Of a stretch of DNA of 64,000 bases, positions 1 through 8,150 are shown piece after piece. The notes below the pieces were generated by a model. The model ran no database searches. It was not told where the DNA came from and worked only from the letters and a program-made list of their open reading frames with translations. Numbering within the stretch: position 1 is the first letter of the stretch; each line of letters opens with the position of its first letter. Made by a program: the position numbers and the translations under genes. The stretch is from the NCBI GenBank assembly GCA_964244725.1, contig CAXTJQ010000011.1, forward strand, positions 82,756 through 146,755. Reading direction: 5' to 3'. Source of the stretch: Kumtagia sp964244725 (GTDB lineage: Bacteria > Pseudomonadota > Alphaproteobacteria > Rhizobiales > Rhizobiaceae).

Positions 1-900
1 CCACTTGGCCCCATGATACGGCATGGTGATGAAGCGGATGCCAAAATTCATGATCTCCAGGCGCTGCATGGCTTCCGCGGAGGGCGAGAAGAAAGCTTCC
101 GAAACGGCGTCGGTCTCGAACTGGTCAGGGTTCGACATGATCGCGTTCCCGCCCTCGTGTTGCGGATGCTCCATCCAGTAGCGCCCGAGCGCCTCGGCGT
201 GCGGCACGACCGCGCCGTTGGAGCGCTCGTTGGACCACAGCAGCAGGCGCGAATTTTCGAGCCCGCCGGTGCAGGGAATGTAGTAGTCGGCGGTCGCGAC
301 GCCTTGGTCGCGGCCGGCGGAATGGATGCGCGCGCCGGTGACCCTGGCGCCGTCCCCCTGCAGTTCGGTGACGTATGTGTCGAGCACCAGGGCGATGTTG
401 CGGTCGGCCTCGATCGCTTCGCCGAACTTCTCGGCGAAGCGCACGGCCGGGCTCTTGATGAGCTGAACCCAGCGAATGTCCCGCGAAAGCGGTTCGTCTG
501 GCCGGAACGGCACGAGGTCGAGAATGTCGTGGACCTCGTCGAGATACGGCTCGATGTCGCCGCGCCCGATCGGCCAGCCGGTGTCGGGAACCCAGGCCTT
601 AGGCTCGAAATCGATCGCGTCCATGACCCGGCACCAGCCGGCCCAATGGTTCGAGCTGCCGCCGAAATAGCGCAGCCGCGTCACGTCGAGGTCGAAATAC
701 GGATCGCCGATGGTCGCGCCCTTGTAGAAGTCCTGCGATTCCTCGGTGTAGTCGCCGGCGCCGGCCTCGAAGATGGCGACCGGGATGTTGGCGGCGGACA
801 GCTTGCGGGCGATGGTGACGCCGGCCGGACCGGACCCGATGACGATGACTTTCGGCTTGAAGCCCTGCGCGCCGTAGCGCTCGTAATTTTCGAAGATCAT
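1..900 (-). CDS. GMC family oxidoreductase, FAD-dependent (N-terminal 300 residues; rest outside window)
   Basis: FAD-dependent glucose-methanol-choline oxidoreductase, expected to oxidise an alcohol or sugar; the substrate cannot be read. Residues 17-46 form the dinucleotide-binding fold with GSGPAG at 22-27 followed by an acidic strand end (IFEAG). GGSSNHWAGW at 80-89 is the family's second FAD-contact motif. The reading frame runs off the window at base 1, so the catalytic C-terminal His region is not seen. The ATG overlaps the stop of the small Tat-signal ORF upstream by 4 bp (ATGA), so the two are translationally coupled. Soluble, without its own signal peptide; the partner's Tat signal suggests possible co-export as in gluconate/fructose dehydrogenases, which is inference. 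Confidence 0.9.
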   Translation of the reverse strand, partial: MIFENYERYGAQGFKPKVIVIGSGPAGVTIARKLSAANIPVAIFEAGAGDYTEESQDFYKGATIGDPYFDLDVTRLRYFGGSSNHWAGWCRVMDAIDFEPKAWVPDTGWPIGRGDIEPYLDEVHDILDLVPFRPDEPLSRDIRWVQLIKSPAVRFAEKFGEAIEADRNIALVLDTYVTELQGDGARVTGARIHSAGRDQGVATADYYIPCTGGLENSRLLLWSNERSNGAVVPHAEALGRYWMEHPQHEGGNAIMSNPDQFETDAVSEAFFSPSAEAMQRLEIMNFGIRFITMPYHGAKW

Positions 901-1085
901 GCGACTTCGCTCCTCTTCAGGATCCAGCCGTTGATCTCGACGACGCCGTCGGGCGCGTGCGCGGCGACGGCGGCGGGCGACGATGTCGCGATGTTCTCAT
1001 GGAAGAGGGCCAGCGCCGGCGCGGCCATCATCGCCTGGACGACGGCGCGGCGGCTGAGCGGCAGGGAGGTTTTCTTGGGGGTCAT
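897..1085 (-). CDS. Small Tat-signal protein coupled to the GMC oxidoreductase
   Basis: A 62-residue protein. It begins with a basic segment, a twin-arginine motif (SRRAVVQAMM near residue 10) and a hydrophobic stretch, followed by only about 30 residues ending in a short INGWILKRSE motif. Start chosen at 1085 because GGAG lies about 9 bases upstream; an upstream in-frame ATG at 1136 lacks this support and would bury the Tat motif. It overlaps the GMC start by 4 bp. Gluconate 2-dehydrogenase-type enzymes use a Tat-carrying small subunit to export the flavoprotein, but those are about 150-200 residues, so this is either a minimal analogue or an export tag. Function inferred from context only. 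Confidence 0.7.
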   Translation of the reverse strand: MTPKKTSLPLSRRAVVQAMMAAPALALFHENIATSSPAAVAAHAPDGVVEINGWILKRSEVA

Positions 1086-1203
1086 AGTCGAACTCCGTTC
1101 ATCTTGGTTTCGGCCGTGTCCTCTCGATCGGGACACCTGGCCGAATTCCAGCGAGAACCATGCCAGCGCCGGCGTGCCGCCCGGCCGAAACCGGCCGCCC
1201 CCC

Positions 1204-2109
1204 TCAGCCCAATGCGAGCAGCGTTAAAATTCCGCTAACGATCAGGACGCAACCGGCCACCTCCATGCGGTTGATAACCTCCCGGAAGACGAAGACCGAC
1301 GAGGCGAAGGTGAAGATCATCTCGATCTGGGCCAGCGCCTTGACCACGGCGGCTTGCTGCAGGGTCATGGCCATGAACCAGCCGAAGGACGCCAGCGATC
1401 CCACCAGCCCGACGAACAGCGAAAGCTTCCAGGCCTTGGCGATGCGGCTCATTTCGGCACGCTCGCGGACGGCCATCCACGCCAGCATGAGAATCGTCTG
1501 GAACAGGGTGACGAAGACCAGGACGGTGGCCGACTGCACCATGACGTTGGGTCCGCCAAGCGAAAGGGACGAGGCGCGGTAGGCGACCGCCGAAATGCCG
1601 AAGGCCGCGCCCGACGCCAGCCCGATCACGGCGTTGCGCGCAAACAGCGAGGTGACGAGCGTACGCGCGCTGAGGGTCGCGTGGGCGACCGAGATCAGCA
1701 AGACGCCGAACACGCTGATCGCGATCGCCGCGATCGCGCCGGCCGAGACCGTCTCGCCGAGAAAGAGCAGGCCGAACAGCGCCGCCTGTGCCGGTTCGGT
1801 GCGCGAGTAGGCCGTGCCGACCGCGAAGTTGCGATACGAGAACAAATGCACGAGCAGGAACGTCGCCGCGATCTGGGTCAGCGCGCCGAACGACGCCCAT
1901 GCGAGGAACGCGCCGGTGGGCCGCGGCAGCGGATAGCCGGCGCCCCAATGCAGGACCAGTAGGAACAGAAGCGCGAACGGCACGCCGAAGCCGAAGCGCA
2001 CGAACGTCGCGCCGGTCGTCCCCATGACCGTCTTCAAATGTTTCTGGGCGGCCGACCGCAGGTTTTGCAGGAAGGCGGACGCGATGGCGATCGGAATCCA
2101 GAGCGGCAT
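1204..2109 (-). CDS. EamA/DMT-family membrane transporter
   Basis: A 301-residue integral membrane protein with about ten hydrophobic segments arranged as two EamA repeats, typical of drug/metabolite transporters that export metabolites or amino acids. The start at MPLWIPIA (2109) places the first membrane helix at the N-terminus, as usual for the family; a longer frame to 2334 would add about 75 hydrophilic residues antisense to the divergent nucleotidase start. The C-terminus (EVINRMEVAGCVLIVSGILTL) is the characteristic last EamA hairpin. It diverges from the nucleotidase gene starting at 2270. Substrate unknown. Confidence 0.88.
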   Translation of the reverse strand: MPLWIPIAIASAFLQNLRSAAQKHLKTVMGTTGATFVRFGFGVPFALLFLLVLHWGAGYPLPRPTGAFLAWASFGALTQIAATFLLVHLFSYRNFAVGTAYSRTEPAQAALFGLLFLGETVSAGAIAAIAISVFGVLLISVAHATLSARTLVTSLFARNAVIGLASGAAFGISAVAYRASSLSLGGPNVMVQSATVLVFVTLFQTILMLAWMAVRERAEMSRIAKAWKLSLFVGLVGSLASFGWFMAMTLQQAAVVKALAQIEMIFTFASSVFVFREVINRMEVAGCVLIVSGILTLLALG

Positions 2110-2269
2110 CGAACTTGTGAAATCCGACAGAGGTCGAGGCGGGCTTAACGGTTCGGCGGCGGGGTGGAAAGCCAAATCGCCGGTGCGCGCATCGCGGCGT
2201 CCGGTATCGGGACCGGCCCGCGGCACGAAATCATGCGCCGCAATCCTCTCCGGCATCGTAGAAGAGAGA

Positions 2270-2974
2270 ATGACCGAATCGCCCGACCCGACCCGTTTCG
2301 CCCATGTCAGGGATTGGGTCTTCGACCTCGACAATACGCTCTATCCGCATCACACGAATCTGTTCGCGCAGATCGACCGAAAGATGACGGCTTACGTTTC
2401 CGAGTTGCTGACGCTGCCGAGCGACGAGGCGCGCACGCTCCAGAAGCAGCTCTACCACGAATATGGAACGACGATGGCCGGGCTGATGGCCCGCCACGCG
2501 ATCGATTCCGACGACTTCCTGCAGAAGGTGCACGACATCGACTATACGCCCGTGCAGCCCGATCCGAAGCTGGGAGCGGCGATCAAGGCGCTGCCCGGCC
2601 GCAAGTTCATCTTCACCAATGGCGACCGCCGCCACGCCGAGCGCACGGCCGGGCGGCTCGGCATCCTCGACCATTTCGACGACATTTTCGACATCGTCGC
2701 GGCCGGGCTGACGCCGAAGCCGGCGCAGGCGCCCTACGACCTGTTCTTGGCGCTGCACCGCATCGTCGGCGAGAACGCGGCGATGTTCGAGGACCTCGCC
2801 CGCAACCTGAAGGTTCCCAAGGCGCTCGGCATGACCACGGTGCTCATCGCGCCGAACAATTTCGAGCCCACCTTCACCGAGATATGGGAGCGCGATCCGG
2901 CTTACGACGATGCCGTCGATTTCGTCACGGACGATCTCGGCGCGTTTCTGGAGGCGGTTTGGCCAACGGCATGA
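2270..2974 (+). CDS. HAD-superfamily pyrimidine 5'-nucleotidase
   Basis: A 234-residue cytosolic phosphatase of the haloacid dehalogenase family. Motif I is FDLDNT at residues 18-23 (nucleophile Asp19, acid/base Asp21), motif II is FTNGD, and the K and acidic motifs III/IV follow (TPKPAQAPYD, MFEDLARN). This composition fits the TIGR01993 / SDT1-like pyrimidine 5'-nucleotidases, which dephosphorylate UMP/CMP. Start at 2270 is supported by GAAGAGAG just upstream; earlier in-frame ATGs would overlap the divergent transporter. In many Hyphomicrobiales this gene lies beside dapD, as here, with a LOG-family gene intervening. Confidence 0.92.
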   Translation: MTESPDPTRFAHVRDWVFDLDNTLYPHHTNLFAQIDRKMTAYVSELLTLPSDEARTLQKQLYHEYGTTMAGLMARHAIDSDDFLQKVHDIDYTPVQPDPKLGAAIKALPGRKFIFTNGDRRHAERTAGRLGILDHFDDIFDIVAAGLTPKPAQAPYDLFLALHRIVGENAAMFEDLARNLKVPKALGMTTVLIAPNNFEPTFTEIWERDPAYDDAVDFVTDDLGAFLEAVWPTA

Positions 2975-3210
2975 CCGGCGGCCTCGCCTTGGCCGCGCTT
3001 GCCGTTCGATCGCTCGACGGCGCGCTGCAGCGGATCGCCGGCTTCGCTTCGGTCGAGCGCATGATCGAGCCGCGTCACGCCGCCGCGCGGCGTCTCCGAA
3101 GGTTCGGGCGGCGATGGCGCGCCATCCTCGGGCTTGCGGCGCTTCAACTCGGCGAAGGCCGCGGAATCGCCGGCGACGGCGAGGGTTTCCTGATGGCGCT
3201 TCGTGGGCAT
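2902..3210 (-). CDS. Hypothetical small hydrophilic protein
   Basis: A 102-residue Arg/Glu/Ser-rich protein without recognisable domain, signal peptide or membrane segment. Two things support a real gene: a strong ribosome binding site (GAGGAG, 7 bases before the ATG at 3210) and an otherwise empty gap between the nucleotidase and the LOG gene. Its 3' end overlaps the nucleotidase gene tail-to-tail by about 70 bp, so the last 25 residues are antisense to a conserved gene and probably unconstrained. It is likely cotranscribed with the LOG gene 55 bp upstream. No function can be proposed. Confidence 0.5.
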   Translation of the reverse strand: MPTKRHQETLAVAGDSAAFAELKRRKPEDGAPSPPEPSETPRGGVTRLDHALDRSEAGDPLQRAVERSNGKRGQGEAAGHAVGQTASRNAPRSSVTKSTASS

Positions 3211-3264
3211 GGACGTTCTCCTCGCGGCAGGTCCAACGTCGACGGCCAAGGTCCGTTCCGGGGC

Positions 3265-4104
3265 CTACAGCTCGTAGAAGAGACTGACGATGTCCCACGC
3301 TTCCTGCGCCGTATCGACGAAATCGATGATGCCCTGGTCGCCAGGCGATATGGTGCCCTGCTCGGCAAGGTAGTCGAGGTCGATCGCGCGCCGCCAGAAC
3401 GCCTTGCCGAACAGGATGATCGGCACCCGCTCCATGCGGCCGGTCTGGATCAGCGTCAGCGTCTCGAAGAACTCGTCCATGGTGCCGAAGCCGCCGGGAA
3501 ACACCGCAACCGCCTTGGCGCGCATGACGAAATGCATCTTGCGGATCGCGAAGTAGTGGAAGTTGAAGCAGAGTTCGGGCGTCACGTAGACGTTGGGCGC
3601 CTGCTCGTGCGGGAGGACGATGTTGAGCCCGATCGAGGGCGCGCCGACATCGTCGGCGCCGCGGTTGCCCGCCTCCATGACGCCCGGCCCGCCGCCCGTC
3701 ACCACGACGAATTCGCGATGGTCCGACAGCGCGGACTGCCGCGAGCAGAGCCGCGCGAACTGGCGCGCCTCCTCGTAATAGATGCTGTTCTTCAGAAGGT
3801 TGGCCTTCTGCGTCTCGTTCTTGGCGGCCCACGCCTCGCCGCCCGGCTCCGGCAGCCGCGCGCCGCCGAACAGGACGACCGTGGAGCGGATGCCGCGCTC
3901 GGCCAGAATCATCTCCGGCTTGAGCAGTTCGAGTTGCAGCCGCACGGCGCGCAATTCGCGCCTGGTCATGAAGTCCGTATCGGTCCAGGCGAGCTTGTAG
4001 GTCGCGGCGCGCGTCTGCGGCGTGTCGGGCACGCTCCTGGCGTGCTCGACATCTTCGTCGGCGTGCGCGAGCGGCGTCCAGCCGGCCTTCTCGTTCGGCG
4101 CCAT
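3265..4104 (-). CDS. LOG-family protein (TIGR00730), cytokinin riboside 5'-monophosphate phosphoribohydrolase-like
   Basis: A 279-residue Rossmann-like protein of the lysine-decarboxylase-like (LOG) superfamily. The diagnostic motifs are present: the GGG nucleotide motif in VVTGGGPGVMEAGNRGA and PGGFGTMDEFFETLTLIQTG, the PGGxGTxxE phosphoribohydrolase signature. Members hydrolyse nucleoside 5'-monophosphates to base and ribose 5-phosphate. The protein has an N-terminal extension of about 70 residues, as in the longer bacterial type. Start at 4104 follows a purine-rich GGGGGAC stretch. It diverges from dapD (136-bp gap). Confidence 0.9.
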   Translation of the reverse strand: MAPNEKAGWTPLAHADEDVEHARSVPDTPQTRAATYKLAWTDTDFMTRRELRAVRLQLELLKPEMILAERGIRSTVVLFGGARLPEPGGEAWAAKNETQKANLLKNSIYYEEARQFARLCSRQSALSDHREFVVVTGGGPGVMEAGNRGADDVGAPSIGLNIVLPHEQAPNVYVTPELCFNFHYFAIRKMHFVMRAKAVAVFPGGFGTMDEFFETLTLIQTGRMERVPIILFGKAFWRRAIDLDYLAEQGTISPGDQGIIDFVDTAQEAWDIVSLFYEL

Positions 4105-4240
4105 GCCCGTCCCCCGTTGCCGCCGCGCCGCGAAACGGCGCGGGCGCGATTGACCCGATTCCCACCCTCGAATAGGGTCCGCCCGCTTCCCCGTTACAGT
4201 AGAAGTCACAGCCTTAACAGCGCGTATAGCGGAGCTTTCC

Positions 4241-5095
4241 ATGACCAGACCCGACCTCGCGAGCCTGGCGGCCGCCGTCGACCGGGCCTTCGAGGAGCGC
4301 GATGCGATCTCGACCGCGACGCAGGGCGAGATGCGCGACGCCGTCGAGGAAGCGCTGAACCTCCTCGACCGGGGCGAGGCGCGGGTCGCCGAACGGCAGC
4401 CCGGCGGCGCGTGGACCGTCAACGAATGGCTCAAGAAGGCTGTGCTCCTTTCGTTCCGCCTGACGCCGCTGGACATCATCAGGGGCGGACCCGGAGACGC
4501 TGTCTGGTGGGACAAGGTTCCCTCCAAGCTCGACGGCTGGGGGCCGGCCGACTTCGAGCGCGCCGGCTTCCGCGCGGTCCCCGGGGCGATCGTGCGGCGT
4601 TCGGCGTTCGTTTCGAAAAACGTCATCCTGATGCCGTCCTTCGTCAATCTCGGCGCGCATGTCGGCGAGGCGACCATGGTCGACACCTGGGCCTCTGTCG
4701 GGTCCTGCGCGCAGATCGGAACCCATGTCCATCTGTCGGGCGGCGTCGGCATCGGCGGCGTGCTGGAGCCGATGCAGGTCGGACCGACCATCATCGAGGA
4801 CAATTGCTTCATCGGCGCCCGCTCCGAAGTCGTCGAAGGCTGCATCGTCCGCGAGGGCTCGGTCCTCGGCATGGGGGTCTATATCGGCAAGTCGACCCGG
4901 ATCGTCGATCGGGCCACCGGATCGATCACCTATGGCGAGGTGCCGCCTTTCTCGGTGGTGGTGTCCGGCACGATGCCGGGCAAACCGTTCCCCAACGGCG
5001 ACCCGGGCCCCGGCCTCTACTGCGCGGTCATCGTCAAGCGTGTCGACGCGCAGACGCGCTCGAAGACGTCGATCAACGAGTTGCTGCGCGACTAG
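4241..5095 (+). CDS. dapD: 2,3,4,5-tetrahydropyridine-2,6-dicarboxylate N-succinyltransferase
   Basis: Succinylates tetrahydrodipicolinate using succinyl-CoA in the succinylase branch of meso-diaminopimelate and lysine synthesis; cytosolic trimer. The 284-residue length matches the family. An N-terminal helical region (1-100) is followed by left-handed beta-helix hexapeptide repeats (about 120-240; for example GVGIGGVLEP, VLGMGVYIG) and the C-terminal segment with VVVSGTMPGK. dapB of the same pathway lies at 20.3 kb. The gene is followed by a 150-bp gap, so it is likely monocistronic or read into the DUF805 gene. Confidence 0.97.
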   Translation: MTRPDLASLAAAVDRAFEERDAISTATQGEMRDAVEEALNLLDRGEARVAERQPGGAWTVNEWLKKAVLLSFRLTPLDIIRGGPGDAVWWDKVPSKLDGWGPADFERAGFRAVPGAIVRRSAFVSKNVILMPSFVNLGAHVGEATMVDTWASVGSCAQIGTHVHLSGGVGIGGVLEPMQVGPTIIEDNCFIGARSEVVEGCIVREGSVLGMGVYIGKSTRIVDRATGSITYGEVPPFSVVVSGTMPGKPFPNGDPGPGLYCAVIVKRVDAQTRSKTSINELLRD

Positions 5096-5247
5096 GCGCG
5101 GATCGTATCGTCGGTCGGGCGACCGCCCGAACAGCGCGCATCGCCTTGCCGGCAAAGTGGGTTGCCCTTTGCGCCGCCTGCTGGCATGACCGGCTTGAAC
5201 GGACCGGGCAATGACGGCATCCGCCGGGCGTTCAAACGAATGCCCGC

Positions 5248-5718
5248 ATGCCGCTTCGCGATGGATTGGACGATATCATCTTGACCGAACGGAACCGATT
5301 TTTCTGGCTGTTCTTTCGGTTCTCCGGCAGGATCGACCGCGCGGTTTTCGTCCTCGGCTACCTTTTGTGGACCGTCGCGGCGCTCTTTCCGCTCTACAAA
5401 TTCACCCGCGTGATGATCGACAGCGGCGCGGCGCAAGCCACGACCGCCGAGGAACTGGTGAACCTCCTGGCGCGCAGCGGCGACTACGGCGGCGCCGCGG
5501 AGACCTGGTCCATCGCGTTTCTGCTGGTTATTCTGGTGGCGTCGTGGTCGCAAACGGCGTTCGGCGTCAAACGGCTCCATGATTTTGGCAGACCGGCCAT
5601 TTTCGCCATCGCTCTTTTCATTCCGGTCATTCAGTTTTTCGCGCTCGCGATCCTCTGCGTCATGCCCGGAAACCCAGGCCCCAACAGGTTCGGGGCCGTC
5701 AGCAACGCGCCGGCCTGA
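5248..5718 (+). CDS. DUF805 family inner-membrane protein
   Basis: A 156-residue integral membrane protein. The signature FFRFSGRIDRAVFVLGYLL near residue 23 and the central VKRLHDFGRPA motif define DUF805 (YhaH-like). Three to four hydrophobic segments are seen. Molecular function is not established for this family. An internal start at about residue 13 (TTG) is possible, since DUF805 proteins usually begin just before the FSGR motif. It is followed after 8 bp by the next gene, so the two are probably one unit. Confidence 0.85.
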   Translation: MPLRDGLDDIILTERNRFFWLFFRFSGRIDRAVFVLGYLLWTVAALFPLYKFTRVMIDSGAAQATTAEELVNLLARSGDYGGAAETWSIAFLLVILVASWSQTAFGVKRLHDFGRPAIFAIALFIPVIQFFALAILCVMPGNPGPNRFGAVSNAPA

Positions 5719-5726
5719 CCGGCAGC

Positions 5727-6440
5727 ATGTCCTATCGCCGGCTCGACCCCACCCTGATCATCGAGACGGCGCGCCTGCTCATGGAGCGCGTCGCGGACCG
5801 ATTTCCCGAGTCGGGGCTGCGAAAGGTCTGCGCGGAACTCGTCGTGCTGGCCCACGACGTCGAGATCGCCGCGCACGAATTGGCCAAACCGATCTGGTGG
5901 CTGCGCATCCTGGTCGGGCTGGCGGTGCTGGCGGGCGCGTCGTTCTTCCTGTTGGTCGGCACGATCCTGCCGCTCGACCGCATCACCGGCGGCGAGGACA
6001 TGCTGCAATCGGTGCAGGGCATCGAGGCGTCGATCAACACGGTCATCCTCGCCGGGCTCGGCCTCCTCGCCCTGGTGCGCGCCGAGACCAACATCAAGCG
6101 GCAGCGCGTGTTCCGGCAGCTGCACGGGCTGCGGTCGCTGATCCACGTCATCGACATGCACCAGCTGACCAAGGACCCGTCGGCGCTGGCCGCGAGTTTC
6201 ACCCCGACGGCGCATTCCCCCACGCGCATGACGAACGGCGGCGACCTGTTGCGCTATCTGGACTATTGCTCCGAGATGCTGTCGATCACCGGCAAGCTGG
6301 CCGCGCTCTTCGCCCAGTCGGTCAATGACGAGGTGGTGATCGGCGCGGTCAACGACGTGGAAAGCCTCGGCTCGAACCTGTCGCGCAAGATCTGGCAGAA
6401 GATCACCATGATTGACACCGACCGCAAGGCGTCCGCTTAG
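5727..6440 (+). CDS. Conserved two-TM protein of unknown function
   Basis: A 237-residue protein with a predicted helical N-terminal region (1-55), two membrane segments (about 63-88 and 105-125) separated by a periplasmic loop (LPLDRITGGEDMLQSVQG), and a cytoplasmic C-terminal helical domain rich in polar residues (RQLHGLRSLIHVIDMHQLTKDPSA and on). I do not recognise a named family. The start lies 8 bp after the DUF805 stop, so the pair is likely cotranscribed and may act together in the membrane, which is inference. Confidence 0.75.
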   Translation: MSYRRLDPTLIIETARLLMERVADRFPESGLRKVCAELVVLAHDVEIAAHELAKPIWWLRILVGLAVLAGASFFLLVGTILPLDRITGGEDMLQSVQGIEASINTVILAGLGLLALVRAETNIKRQRVFRQLHGLRSLIHVIDMHQLTKDPSALAASFTPTAHSPTRMTNGGDLLRYLDYCSEMLSITGKLAALFAQSVNDEVVIGAVNDVESLGSNLSRKIWQKITMIDTDRKASA

Positions 6441-6615
6441 CCTTCGGACACGCGCCTGTGCGTTTTGGGTGGCGCTCACGTTGGCCGCGGGCGCGGCTCG
6501 CAGGCTGTCCGACAGGGCGGTCCCTGATCTCGCTGCATCCGAGGGCGGCGAGGATCGATTGCCGCCGGGCGGTGTCGACGCCATATGGTCTCACCGGCAT
6601 GCCCGGGGGACGGCT
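6441..6615. other. Intergenic region between convergent genes
   Basis: A 175-bp stretch between the two-TM protein and the convergent glycosyltransferase gene. No RNA gene, hairpin terminator or small ORF with a ribosome binding site was seen. Confidence 0.4.
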
Positions 6616-7830
6616 CTACAGACGATCGAAGACCGACGCCGCCCTGTCAGCGCCGCGTTCGTCACTCAGAGCCATGGCCACGTTCTTCGCGTTGTGCTTG
6701 AATGTCGGTTCATTCAACGAAGCGGAAATCTTGTCTGCTAGCCGTCCCTCATCGAGGTCGCGCCGCCTGATCGGTTGGGGACCGCATTGACGCTCGACCA
6801 CTCGAGAAGCCCAGAATGGCTGATCGACTGCAAATGGCACGACCACTTGGGGTTTCCCGGCGACGAAGGCCGCGCCGGTCGTTCCTGCTCCGCCATGATG
6901 GACGATCGCGTCGACCAGCGGGAAGAGACGGTCGTGGGACACCTCGTTCGCTACAAAAACGTCCTCCGCCGCCTCTGCTCTCAGGCCAGCGCCACCGAGT
7001 ATCACCATGCGCACTCCCGCTCTACGCGCCGCGGCGATTGCGACGCGCGCCAGTTCAGCCGGGTTTGCACTCCCCATGCTGCCAAAACCGATGCTCACGA
7101 CCAGGCCGGGATGGTCGAGGAAAGCTGCGAGACGATCTGGCAGGGCGGGAACAGCGACCAGGGGCATCCGCCAATATCCGGTCACCCGGTGCTTGTCATC
7201 CTCAGGCAGCGGGACGACATGCCGACTGAATCCGTAGAGAATTGGCTGGCCAGCAGTCGGGTTCATCCGACCCGCCAACGCAATCTTCCGCCGCGCATTC
7301 GCCATTGCCGCCCGAAACGGCATCCACGCAGCGGCCTCCGTCAGACGATGGCTCGCGACACGGCCGGCAGCGCCGAGCCAGCGCGGCACGTTCGGGAACA
7401 GCGCGCCGGGATAGAGCGTGGTCGCTCGTCCGAGCGGCTGAAGATGCGCTGGCACCCAGGACAGCCGCAACTTCTCCGCGGCGACCAGCCCTGTAGCCAT
7501 GCCCCCGAGGCCACCCGTCAGGAGGTCGCATCCCACGCCGGCTTCGATAACCGCGGCAGTCCAGGATTCCAGCCTCTTTGGGAGCTCGCTTCGCATCAAC
7601 CGCATGGCCGCGATGGTCCCTTGCTCCGCAATTCCCGCGGCGGTGAATTGCATTGCGGTTTCGGTCTCCGGAAGCGAACATACGTCAAAACCTTGTTCGG
7701 CAAACATTCCAGAAAGTCCGGACGGGGCCACCGCACGAAGTTCGTGCCCTCGAACCCGCAACGCCAACGCCAAGGCAACATACGGCTCCACCCCACCGCG
7801 CGTGTCGTTGCAGACGATCCCGATCCTCAA
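6616..7830 (-). CDS. UDP-glycosyltransferase-like (GT1, macrolide/sterol glycosyltransferase type)
   Basis: A 404-residue GT-B glycosyltransferase transferring a sugar from a nucleotide donor to a small hydrophobic acceptor. The N-terminal half begins RIGIVCNDTRGGVEPYVALA, the acceptor-side Rossmann fold. The C-terminal half has the donor motif HHGGAGTTGAAFVAGKPQ followed by PFAVDQPFWA, typical of the sterol/zeaxanthin/glycopeptide GT1 group. The initiator is TTG at 7830, overlapping the stop of a 38-codon upstream ORF (TTGA), so it appears translationally coupled. By eye the base composition is less GC-rich than the neighbours, compatible with horizontal gain. Product unknown. Confidence 0.9.
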   Translation of the reverse strand: MRIGIVCNDTRGGVEPYVALALALRVRGHELRAVAPSGLSGMFAEQGFDVCSLPETETAMQFTAAGIAEQGTIAAMRLMRSELPKRLESWTAAVIEAGVGCDLLTGGLGGMATGLVAAEKLRLSWVPAHLQPLGRATTLYPGALFPNVPRWLGAAGRVASHRLTEAAAWMPFRAAMANARRKIALAGRMNPTAGQPILYGFSRHVVPLPEDDKHRVTGYWRMPLVAVPALPDRLAAFLDHPGLVVSIGFGSMGSANPAELARVAIAAARRAGVRMVILGGAGLRAEAAEDVFVANEVSHDRLFPLVDAIVHHGGAGTTGAAFVAGKPQVVVPFAVDQPFWASRVVERQCGPQPIRRRDLDEGRLADKISASLNEPTFKHNAKNVAMALSDERGADRAASVFDRL

Positions 7831-7943
7831 GCCTCGCCCCCGGCGACGGTTGCAAACAGGCTCTGCGCGAGTTCGTTGGACGGTGCTTTTTCAACCGGAC
7901 GGCCGATATCGGGAACCGAATCGAAGGTGATTCCTGCAAGCAT
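7827..7943 (-). CDS. 38-residue leader-like ORF coupled to the glycosyltransferase
   Basis: ATG at 7943, then 38 codons ending in TGA whose first base lies inside the TTG start of the glycosyltransferase (TTGA overlap). The peptide begins MLAGITFDSVPDIG and is neither Cys-rich nor hydrophobic. A modest AGGG-type site lies upstream. It could be a small conserved partner, a coupling leader needed to start at TTG, or a remnant of a larger N-terminal gene. Protein-level evidence is lacking. Confidence 0.4.
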   Translation of the reverse strand: MLAGITFDSVPDIGRPVEKAPSNELAQSLFATVAGGEA

Positions 7944-8150
7944 GTATGCCAACCCTTGTCCCTAGCCGGTTGGAAACATTGGGTCGGCATGTCCAAAAAT
8001 CAAATGTTTGGTAGGGGCAATGAAAGCGGAATCGCGAAAATTCGCGCCCATCGAGGGGCGACCTGGCAGGGCAACGATCCATGGTTCGCTTGCTGTCGCG
8101 TCCCTCCCGACCACGCGCCTGCGGTCGTTGCCGTTTCGGCCAAGTTGGCG

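Noticed and set aside
2164..5214. Open frame of over 1000 codons on the + strand across the nucleotidase, LOG and dapD region
   Set aside because: Arg/Ala/Gly-rich shadow of GC-rich codons; it contradicts three well-conserved genes in other frames.
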